Assembly (NCBI GenBank): GCA_020025795.1
Contig: JAHHRK010000079.1
Span: 1 to 7,322 of the forward strand
Length of the DNA stretch: 7,322 nucleotides
Direction: 5' to 3'
Source: Faecalibacterium sp.
GTDB lineage: Bacteria > Bacillota > Clostridia > Oscillospirales > Ruminococcaceae
The notes beneath the pieces are model-generated. The model was not told the origin of the DNA, did no database searches, and saw nothing but the letters and a program-made list of their open reading frames with translations. Shown piece after piece: positions 1-5,828 of the stretch. Position 1 is the first letter of the stretch; each line of letters opens with the position of its first letter. The position numbers and the translations under genes were made by a program.

Positions 1-323
<323 letters not shown>

Positions 324-429
324 CATTTTCTTCGAAGGTACTCCATTTGCACGCAGTGATTATTCAGTTTTGAGGGTATGTCCTCAAGGAGAATACGAGA
401 CGAGAGCGAAAGCACAGATCTTGTGTTTT
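324..429 (+). other. 23S-5S internal transcribed spacer, no tRNA
   Basis: This is the transcribed spacer between 23S and 5S rRNA. No tRNA cloverleaf or T-loop consensus is visible. It holds a 6-bp hairpin (370-375 with 382-387, loop 376-381, plus a G-U pair at 369/388). A weaker CACA/TGTG hairpin lies at about 413-425, just before the 5S gene. Both are plausible processing structures for the rRNA precursor, but that role is inference. Confidence 0.8.
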
Positions 430-547
430 GGCCGGTGTCAATGACGGTGAGGTCCCACCTGTTCCCATTCCGAACACAGTAGTTAAGCTCACTTGTGCCG
501 AAGATAGTTGGCTGGAGACGGCCTGTGAAAATAGGTAGACGCCGGCT
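430..547 (+). rRNA. 5S ribosomal RNA
   Basis: This is a complete 5S rRNA of about 118 nt, transcribed with the upstream 23S gene. The universal core CCGAACACAGTAGTTAAGC lies at 470-488. Helix I is visible as GCCGG at 431-435 pairing with CCGGC at 542-546, which sets the ends to within one or two bases. The loop E/helix IV-V region (about 495-530) is of normal size. The gene is immediately followed by a rho-independent terminator, so it is the last gene of the rRNA operon. Confidence 0.96.
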
Positions 548-556
548 TCTCCGAAA

Positions 557-590
557 AGCACCTGAACCAATTGGTTCGGGTGCTTTTTTT
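557..590 (+). terminator. Rho-independent terminator of the rRNA operon
   Basis: A nearly perfect palindrome starts ten bases after 5S. Positions 557-568 (AGCACCTGAACC) pair with 573-584 through a single T-G wobble (563/578), around an AATT centre at 569-572 that can itself pair. Seven or more T residues (584-590) follow directly. This is a textbook intrinsic terminator and isolates the rRNA operon from ackA. Confidence 0.95.
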
Positions 591-612
591 ATTTGTATAT
601 GTGCGGAGAAAG

Positions 613-658
613 GCAAGGCATACAGCGGTAGAAAATGCTTTTACGCGTTTCGCCTTGC
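613..658. repeat. Imperfect inverted repeat overlapping the ackA -35 box
   Basis: The outer arms GCAAGGC (613-619) and GCCTTGC (652-658) match perfectly. Inside them, 624-627 pairs with 646-649 (one G-T wobble). GTA-AAA (628-634, one bulged G at 631) pairs with TTTTAC (639-644). Together this gives about 17 pairs in an interrupted palindrome whose right arm covers the proposed ackA -35 hexamer. It could be an operator, a cruciform, or a decayed small repeat. No protein or RNA partner can be assigned from the sequence alone. Confidence 0.45.
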
Positions 659-683
659 AAAAAAGTACGTTCCATTATATAAT
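655..683 (+). promoter_or_regulatory. Sigma-A-type promoter of ackA
   Basis: A perfect -10 hexamer TATAAT (678-683) is preceded by TTGCAA (655-660, four of six matches to TTGACA) at the ideal 17-bp spacing. Transcription should begin near 690, giving a leader of about 76 nt before the ackA start codon. The promoter lies downstream of the rRNA terminator, so ackA is expected to be an independent unit. Confidence 0.82.
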
Positions 684-707
684 AGACGATAGAATCAATG
701 GAAACTG

Positions 708-739
708 GGAAATCAGCGCCAAAAATAATGCTGGTTTTC
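708..739 (+). promoter_or_regulatory. Stem-loop in the ackA mRNA leader
   Basis: Positions 708-717 pair with 730-739 over ten consecutive pairs (two G-U), with a 12-nt A-rich loop at 718-729. The stem ends 13 nt before the Shine-Dalgarno sequence, so it leaves the ribosome site free. It is not followed by a T-run and is not a terminator. A stabilising or regulatory role in the leader is possible but not shown. Confidence 0.45.
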
Positions 740-752
740 TTACAAAGAATTT

Positions 753-759
753 GGGAGGA
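753..759 (+). promoter_or_regulatory. Shine-Dalgarno site of ackA
   Basis: GGGAGGA sits six bases before the ATG at 766. It decides the start: the frame is open further upstream, to a TTG at 571 inside the rRNA terminator, but that part has no ribosome site and lies mostly upstream of the promoter. Confidence 0.9.
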
Positions 760-765
760 CTTATA

Positions 766-1971
766 ATGAAAATTCTGGTCATCAACTGTGGTTCTTCTTC
801 TCTGAAGTATCAGCTGATCGACATGACCGATGAGAGCGTCCTGTGCAAGGGTCTGTGCGAGCGCATCGGTATTGACGGCAGTAATATTACCCATCAGGCA
901 AACGGCGGCAAGTGGAGTGTTGAGGTTCCGTTCCCCACCCATACCGAAGCTTTCATGAAGGTCGTTGAGATGATGACCACCGGCGAAGGCGCTGTTGTTA
1001 AGGATAAGAGCGAGATCGATGCAATCGGCCACCGTGTTGTTCAGGGTGCAGAGTTCTTCACCAAGAGCGAGATCGCTACCGATGCTATCATCGACAAGAT
1101 CGAGGAAATTGCTCCTCTGGCACCTGTCCACAATATGGCTCACGTACAGGGCCTGCGCAGCGCAAAGAAGGTCTTTGGCGAGAGTGTGCCCAACGTTGTT
1201 GTTTTCGACACCACCTTCCACCAGACCATGCCTCCGAAGGCTTATATGTACGGCGTGCCCTATGAGATGTACGAGAAGTACTCCATCCGCCGCTACGGCG
1301 CACACGGCACCAGCCATCGTTTCGTCAGCAAGGCTGCTGCAGAATTCCTGGGCAAGGATCCTTCTGAGCTGAAGATCGTTACCTGCCACCTCGGCAACGG
1401 CAGCAGCATTACTGCTGTTGACGGCGGCAAGTGCGTTGATACCAGCATGGGCCTGACCCCGCTGGCAGGTGTTCTGATGGGCACTCGCTGCGGCGACATC
1501 GATCCCAGCGTTGTTACCTATATGGAGCAGAAGCTGGGCATCCACGGCCAGGAAATGGCTGACTACCTGAACAAGAAGAGCGGCCTGCTGGGCGTTTCCG
1601 GCGTTTCCAGCGATATGCGTGACGTTACCGCTGCTTCTAAGGCTGGCAACAAGCGTGCAGCTCTGGCTCAGGATATGCTGGCTTACCAGATCCAGAAGTA
1701 TATCGGTTCTTACGCTGCTGCAATGAACGGCCTGGACTGCGTGGTCTTTACCGGCGGCATCGGCGAGAACGACGCACGTTTCCGCAAGATGGTTTGCAGC
1801 AACATGGACTTTATGGGCCTGCAGCTGGATGACGAGAAGAACACGAACTGCCACGAAGACATGGCTGACCTGAGCGTGGACGGCAGCAAGGTGCGTATCC
1901 TGAAGATCTGCACCAACGAAGAACTGATGATCGCTCGCGATACCCGCGACCTGGTCAACGCTGCTAAGTAA
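766..1971 (+). CDS. ackA: Acetate kinase
   Basis: Acetate kinase interconverts acetyl phosphate + ADP and acetate + ATP in the cytosol. It is the ATP-yielding step of acetate fermentation, or the first step of acetate uptake. The 401-residue product is normal for the family and belongs to the ASKHA fold. Visible motifs are the N-terminal phosphate loop NCGSSSLKY (7-15), GHRVV with R90, FDTTFHQTMP with D148, RYGAHGTSH with H180, GTRCGDID with R241, the adenosine-site GGIGEN (330-335) and CTNEE with E385. These match the catalytic Arg91, Asp148, His180, Arg241 and Glu384 of the Methanosarcina thermophila enzyme. Position 93 is Gln where many homologues have His (HRVVHGGE). The gene is monocistronic, with its own promoter and a terminator; the usual partner pta is not adjacent. 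Nearly all Lys codons are AAG, which suggests high expression. Confidence 0.98.
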   Translation: MKILVINCGSSSLKYQLIDMTDESVLCKGLCERIGIDGSNITHQANGGKWSVEVPFPTHTEAFMKVVEMMTTGEGAVVKDKSEIDAIGHRVVQGAEFFTKSEIATDAIIDKIEEIAPLAPVHNMAHVQGLRSAKKVFGESVPNVVVFDTTFHQTMPPKAYMYGVPYEMYEKYSIRRYGAHGTSHRFVSKAAAEFLGKDPSELKIVTCHLGNGSSITAVDGGKCVDTSMGLTPLAGVLMGTRCGDIDPSVVTYMEQKLGIHGQEMADYLNKKSGLLGVSGVSSDMRDVTAASKAGNKRAALAQDMLAYQIQKYIGSYAAAMNGLDCVVFTGGIGENDARFRKMVCSNMDFMGLQLDDEKNTNCHEDMADLSVDGSKVRILKICTNEELMIARDTRDLVNAAK

Positions 1972-1991
1972 GATTTAAGCAGAAATATAAG

Positions 1992-2035
1992 AAAACGCCC
2001 CAGCGATTGGTAACACAATCGCTGAGGCGTTTTTT
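1992..2035. terminator. Bidirectional terminator between ackA and tsaD
   Basis: CAGCGATTG (2001-2009) pairs with CAATCGCTG (2016-2024) around a six-base loop. One C/A mismatch (2000/2025) follows, then AACGCC/GGCGTT continues the stem outward into an A-run (1992-1995) facing a T-run (2030-2035). With T-runs on both strands it can end ackA transcription rightward and polA-tsaD transcription leftward. It lies 20 bases after the ackA stop and 8 bases from the tsaD stop. Confidence 0.93.
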
Positions 2036-2043
2036 GTTGTTAA

Positions 2044-3054
2044 TTATTCGCGGTAGTCGATGGGCAAGGTGGGCAGACCGTTCAGGTCCAGTCCCGCAGT
2101 ATTGCCGGAAAGATACTCGTAATAGCCCTGGCTGGCAATCATTGCGCCGTTATCGCCGCAGAACTTCAGCTCCGGCAGATAAACCTTGGCACCCAGCTTT
2201 TGCGCACCGTCATTGACCAGCTGGCGCAGCCGGCCATTTGCAGCAACGCCGCCCGCCAGACACACCTGCGTAGCACCAGTATCAGCAGCGGCACTCAGCA
2301 GTTTTTCTGCCAAAATACCAGCAATGCGTTCCTGGAAGCTGGCAGCCAGGTCCGGCACGTTGATGGTTTCGTTTTTCATCTGTGCCTTGTTCACTTCGTT
2401 CAGCACAGCGGTTTTCAGGCCGGAAAAGCTTACATTGTACTTACCGGCAACATGGGGCACAGGCAGGCGGTAAGCCTTGGGGTTGCCTGTCTTTGCGGCG
2501 TTGGAAACGCTGGGGCCGCCCGGATAAGGCAGACCCAGTGTGCGTGCCACTTTATCGAAGGCTTCGCCGGCGGCATCGTCCACGGTGCGACCCAAAATAG
2601 AGAACGAAGTGTAGTCGTTGACCTGCACAATATGGCTGTGACCGCCGGAGGCAACCAAGCACAGGAAAGGCGGCTTTAGCTCCGGGTGAGACAGGTACAG
2701 AGCAGCAATGTGTCCACGCAAATGATGCACCGGAACCAGCGGTTTTTCGGCGGCGTAAGCCAGACCTTTTGCAAAGTTGACGCCTACCAGAACCGCACCA
2801 ATCAAACCGGGTGCAAAGGTGACCGCAACTGCGTCCACATCATCCATGGTCATGTTGGCATCTGCCAAAGCCTTTTCTACGGTGGCGCTGATATATTCGC
2901 AGTGACGGCGGCTGGCGATTTCCGGAACGACGCCGCCATACAAAGCCTGTTCCTTGACGCTGGTGCTGATTACATTGGAAACCAGCTCTCGGCCGTCTTT
3001 GACGATGGAGGCCGCAGTCTCATCGCAAGTGGATTCAATACCTAAAATATACAT
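2044..3054 (-). CDS. tsaD: tRNA N6-adenosine threonylcarbamoyltransferase TsaD
   Basis: TsaD (Kae1/YgjD/Gcp family) transfers the threonylcarbamoyl group from threonylcarbamoyl-AMP to A37 of ANN-decoding tRNAs, making t6A. It works with TsaB and TsaE, which are not in this window. The product is 336 residues, normal for bacteria. The N-terminal ASKHA motif GIESTCDET (5-13) is present. The metal site is complete: H111 and H115 in HHLRGH, and D301 in FCGDNGAM. Other motifs are ASGGHSHIV (135-143), the YPGGPSV loop (177-183), and AGGVAANGRLR (267-277). The frame stays open upstream into the polA 3' end, but the start is placed at ATG 3054. The conserved N-terminus MYILGIES begins there, and AGAGGG lies 10 nt upstream (3065-3070). 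It follows polA on the same strand by 50 bp with no terminator between them, so co-transcription is likely. A weak TATAAG on the minus strand in that gap could add a minor internal promoter. Confidence 0.97.
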   Translation of the reverse strand: MYILGIESTCDETAASIVKDGRELVSNVISTSVKEQALYGGVVPEIASRRHCEYISATVEKALADANMTMDDVDAVAVTFAPGLIGAVLVGVNFAKGLAYAAEKPLVPVHHLRGHIAALYLSHPELKPPFLCLVASGGHSHIVQVNDYTSFSILGRTVDDAAGEAFDKVARTLGLPYPGGPSVSNAAKTGNPKAYRLPVPHVAGKYNVSFSGLKTAVLNEVNKAQMKNETINVPDLAASFQERIAGILAEKLLSAAADTGATQVCLAGGVAANGRLRQLVNDGAQKLGAKVYLPELKFCGDNGAMIASQGYYEYLSGNTAGLDLNGLPTLPIDYRE

Positions 3055-3104
3055 CTTGGAATATCCCTCTTTACTTATACGATTTTGTGCGATTTTATTG
3101 ACAG

Positions 3105-5675
3105 TTAGTGCGCTTCCAACCAGGTTTTGCCCTGATTCACCTCGGCAGTCAAGGGGACAGCGTACTGAACACAGCCGGTCATTTCTTCGGCCAGAATCTT
3201 GGCGGCCTGTTCTGTTTCGGCCAAAGGTGCTTCCACGATCAGTTCGTCGTGCACCGTCAAAATCAGGCGGCTTTCCAGCTTTTCTTCCCGCAGACGACGC
3301 CAAACGCGTACCATAGCCAACTTGATGACGTCAGCGGCAGTACCCTGAATGGGCGTGTTGCGTGCCATACGTTCGCCGGAGGAGCGCACCTGGAAATTGC
3401 TGCTTTGCAGTTCAGGCAGATAGCGGCGGCGGCCAAACAAGGTGGAACAGTAGCCTTTATCCCGTGCTTCGGCAATGCAGCTGTTCATATAGTCATCCAC
3501 TTTGGGGAAGGTGTTCAGATAATTTTTCAGGAAGGCGTCGGCCTCTTTCACAGAAACGCCGATGTCCTGGGATAGGCTGTATGCGCCCTTGCCGTACATG
3601 ATGCCAAAGTTGATGGCTTTAGCACTGCTGCGCAGGCGCGGCGTGACCTGTTCTTCGGGAATGTTATAGATTTTGGCGGCGGTGCTGCGGTGAATGTCTG
3701 CACCAGAACGGAATGCGGTCTGCATGTGCTCGTCGCCGGTAATGTGCGCCAAAATGCGCAGCTCAATCTGGCTGTAATCGGCATCCAGCAGGATGCAGCC
3801 GGGCTTTGCAATGAAGAAATCACGCAGCTGGCTGCCCAGCTCGGTGCGAATGGGAATGTTTTGCAGGTTCGGCTCCAGCGAGGACAAACGGCCTGTGCGT
3901 GCTTCGGTCTGGTTGAAGATGGAATGGATGCGGCCGTCTGCGCCGATGACCTTCAGCAGGCCGTCCACATAGGTGGAGCTGAGCTTCTGGTACGTGCGAT
4001 ATTCCAGAATATCATCAATCACAGGCGCTTCGCCGCGCAGCTTCTCCAGTGTGGCTGCATTGGTAGACCAGCCGGTTTTCGTCTTTTTGCCATGAGGCAG
4101 GCCCATCTTTTCAAACAGAGCTTCGCCCAGCTGCTTGGGACTGTTTACATTGAATTCGTAGCCGACCTGGTCGTAAATGCGTTGCAAGGCATCGTCCAGC
4201 TTCTGGCGGATTTTTACGCCAAATTCCTGAATGCCTTCCTTGTCCACCAGCATACCCAGACGGGTCATGTCGGCCAGCACCTGTGCCAGAGGGAACTCAA
4301 TCTCGTTGTACAGAGAATCCATTTCCTGCTCGGTGATTTTGGCTTTCATGATGGCGAACAGGCTTTGCAGGCTGCCTGCCTGGGGGAATGCTGCGCAGAT
4401 AAAGCTGGCTTCGGCGTGATATTCCGTTTCCAGTTCTTCCACATCATAGCGGCTGGCAGAAGCATTCAGCAGATAAGCGGCCAGTTTGCCGTCCCAGCGG
4501 ATGCTTTCGCCCCAGCCATCGTGCGCCATGGCCAGTGCATACAGCGGCGCAGAATCGAATACTTCCAGCTGTACGTTGGCATCGTCCAGCAGTGCAATCA
4601 GCTGGCTTTCTTCCAGCGTGTAGACAGCCTGGTCCTGTACGGCATACCATGCGGCAGGCTCGACTTCTACGTTTTTATTACCCTGCTTTTCGATGCGTGC
4701 AGGGCGCAGTGCCAGCAGATAGGTGCCGGAAGGCGTATCCGGCAGCGCAGCGGCACTTACTTCGGGCAAATCCTCTTTCGGTTCAACGGTTGCCGCAGCG
4801 GTAACACCCTCCAGACCCAAACGAGGAATCAGCGAGTGAATTTCCAAATCGGTGAGCATCTGCACCGCAGCAGGCTGGTCACCTTCGGTTTGCAGATAAG
4901 CACCTTCGGCCGTTTCTACCGGCGCATCGGTGCGAATTGTGCCCAGAACGCGGCTCAGCTCGGCATCGGCCTTGTAGGTCTGCAAATTTTCCCGCTGCTT
5001 GGGCTTGATGATGGGGTCGTCGATATTAGCATATACGTTTTCCAGCGTGCCAAAGGTCTGCACCAGCTTCAAGGCGGTCTTTTCGCCAATGCCCTTTACG
5101 CCGGGAATGTTGTCGCTGGTATCGCCCATCAGGCTCTTTACTTCAATCAGCTGGATGGGGGCTACACCGTACTTTTCCTGCACGGCATCCACGTCCATCA
5201 CAACGGTCTGGCTGCGGCCCATAACCGTAGAAGCCAGCAGAACCGTGGTGGTATCGCTTACCAGCTGCAGGCTGTCACGGTCTCCGGTTGCCAAAAAGCA
5301 GTCGTCCCGGCGGGCAGCGCAGGCCGTGGCCAGCGTGCCCAGAATGTCGTCGGCCTCCCAGCCTTCGGCGGTAACGATTTTATAGCCCAGCAGAGTAAGC
5401 AGCTGCTTCAAAACAGGCATCTGCTGCGCCAGTTCTTCCGGCATGCCGTGGCGATTTGCCTTGTAGCCATCGTACATTTTATGGCGGAAGGTGGGGGCTT
5501 TCAGGTCAAAAGCAATGGCCACCTCGTCGGGGGAACACTCCTTTTTCAGCGAGAGCAGAATATTCAGAAAGCCGTAAATGGCGTTGGTAAAGCGGCCGTC
5601 CCGCGTGGTCAGCAGCTTGATACCGTAAAAGGCACGGTTTGCAATACTGTTGCCGTCGATCACAAGTAAGCGCAT
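3105..5675 (-). CDS. polA: DNA polymerase I with 5' nuclease and inactive 3'-5' exonuclease domain
   Basis: Pol I fills gaps in DNA repair and removes Okazaki primers. The 856-residue product has three regions. The 5' nuclease (about 1-290) carries D7, D57, E107/D109/D110 in GWEADD, D132/D134 in TGDRDS, and D185/D188 with the helix-hairpin-helix GDTSDNIPGVKGIGEKTA region. The 3'-5' exonuclease-like region (about 291-460) is degenerate: the DxE motif of E. coli Pol I (D355/E357) is absent from TYLLALRP, and no D501 equivalent is seen, so proofreading is predicted lost as in Bacillus and Thermus. The polymerase (about 460-856) has motif A DADYSQIELR (catalytic D633), motif B with R682, K686, F690 and Y694, and motif C VHDE (H809, D810, E811). 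F690 corresponds to E. coli F762. The start at ATG 5675 follows GGAGGG by 5 nt and begins with the conserved MRLLVIDGNS; a TTG at 5732 is open in frame but lacks support. It probably shares a transcript with tsaD. Confidence 0.98.
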   Translation of the reverse strand: MRLLVIDGNSIANRAFYGIKLLTTRDGRFTNAIYGFLNILLSLKKECSPDEVAIAFDLKAPTFRHKMYDGYKANRHGMPEELAQQMPVLKQLLTLLGYKIVTAEGWEADDILGTLATACAARRDDCFLATGDRDSLQLVSDTTTVLLASTVMGRSQTVVMDVDAVQEKYGVAPIQLIEVKSLMGDTSDNIPGVKGIGEKTALKLVQTFGTLENVYANIDDPIIKPKQRENLQTYKADAELSRVLGTIRTDAPVETAEGAYLQTEGDQPAAVQMLTDLEIHSLIPRLGLEGVTAAATVEPKEDLPEVSAAALPDTPSGTYLLALRPARIEKQGNKNVEVEPAAWYAVQDQAVYTLEESQLIALLDDANVQLEVFDSAPLYALAMAHDGWGESIRWDGKLAAYLLNASASRYDVEELETEYHAEASFICAAFPQAGSLQSLFAIMKAKITEQEMDSLYNEIEFPLAQVLADMTRLGMLVDKEGIQEFGVKIRQKLDDALQRIYDQVGYEFNVNSPKQLGEALFEKMGLPHGKKTKTGWSTNAATLEKLRGEAPVIDDILEYRTYQKLSSTYVDGLLKVIGADGRIHSIFNQTEARTGRLSSLEPNLQNIPIRTELGSQLRDFFIAKPGCILLDADYSQIELRILAHITGDEHMQTAFRSGADIHRSTAAKIYNIPEEQVTPRLRSSAKAINFGIMYGKGAYSLSQDIGVSVKEADAFLKNYLNTFPKVDDYMNSCIAEARDKGYCSTLFGRRRYLPELQSSNFQVRSSGERMARNTPIQGTAADVIKLAMVRVWRRLREEKLESRLILTVHDELIVEAPLAETEQAAKILAEEMTGCVQYAVPLTAEVNQGKTWLEAH

Positions 5676-5680
5676 AAGGT

Positions 5681-5686
5681 CCCTCC
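5681..5686 (-). promoter_or_regulatory. Shine-Dalgarno site of polA
   Basis: On the minus strand this reads GGAGGG, five bases before the ATG at 5675. It selects this start over the in-frame TTG 57 bases upstream, and it agrees with the conserved N-terminus of the Pol I family. Confidence 0.88.
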
Positions 5687-5700
5687 AGCGTGACAGAATG

Positions 5701-5730
5701 GGTGCGCAGGCACAGAAAAGCCGCGCAGCC
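5701..5730 (-). promoter_or_regulatory. GC-rich stem-loop in the polA mRNA leader
   Basis: On the minus strand, TGCGC-GGC pairs with GCC-GCGCA (one bulged T) around an eight-base loop TTTTCTGT, with a further GG/CC pair outside a bulged C. It sits in the middle of the predicted ~80-nt leader, 14 bases upstream of the Shine-Dalgarno site. It has no following T-run. A role in mRNA stability or translation control is only a possibility. Confidence 0.4.
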
Positions 5731-5760
5731 AAACAATAAAATCAAATTCCAGTACCTTAC

Positions 5761-5769
5761 AGTATACCA
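5761..5769 (-). promoter_or_regulatory. Extended -10 promoter of polA-tsaD
   Basis: The minus strand reads TGGTATACT: a TGn extension followed by the -10 hexamer TATACT (five of six matches to TATAAT). No good -35 box is seen at 17 bp, as is usual for extended -10 promoters. Transcription would start near 5754, giving a leader of about 80 nt. It faces away from the dusB promoter, whose -10 lies only 21 bp away. Confidence 0.62.
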
Positions 5770-5784
5770 CAAAACCTGCGTTTA

Positions 5785-5793
5785 TGGTACAAT
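5785..5793 (+). promoter_or_regulatory. Extended -10 promoter of the dusB unit
   Basis: The plus strand reads TGGTACAAT: a TGn extension followed by the -10 hexamer TACAAT. No convincing -35 box is present at the right distance. Transcription would start near 5800, giving a short leader of about 29 nt that holds the AAGGAGAG ribosome site (5815-5822) before ATG 5829. Confidence 0.62.
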
Positions 5794-5828
5794 GTAGGTG
5801 CTTTGATTGAAAGTAAGGAGAGCAAAAA

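Noticed and set aside
571..765. A longer acetate kinase with 65 extra N-terminal residues from a TTG
   Set aside because: The extension starts inside the rRNA terminator, lies mostly upstream of the ackA promoter, lacks a Shine-Dalgarno site, and precedes the conserved family N-terminus MKILVINCGSSS.
589..1854. A 421-codon open frame on the minus strand opposite ackA
   Set aside because: It is in exact codon register with ackA and open only because ackA avoids TTA, CTA and TCA. It has low-complexity Ala/Leu/His content, no family motif, and runs into the rRNA terminator region.
3055..3303. A TsaD extended by 83 residues into the polA 3' end
   Set aside because: The extension is an out-of-frame reading of polA, is Arg/Gly-rich, and precedes the conserved MYILGIEST start with its own ribosome site.
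3690..5669. A 659-codon open frame on the plus strand opposite polA
   Set aside because: Same register effect. The product is rich in Gln, Gly, Phe and His in a way typical of antisense translation, and no conserved motif is visible, while the polA sense frame is fully motif-supported.
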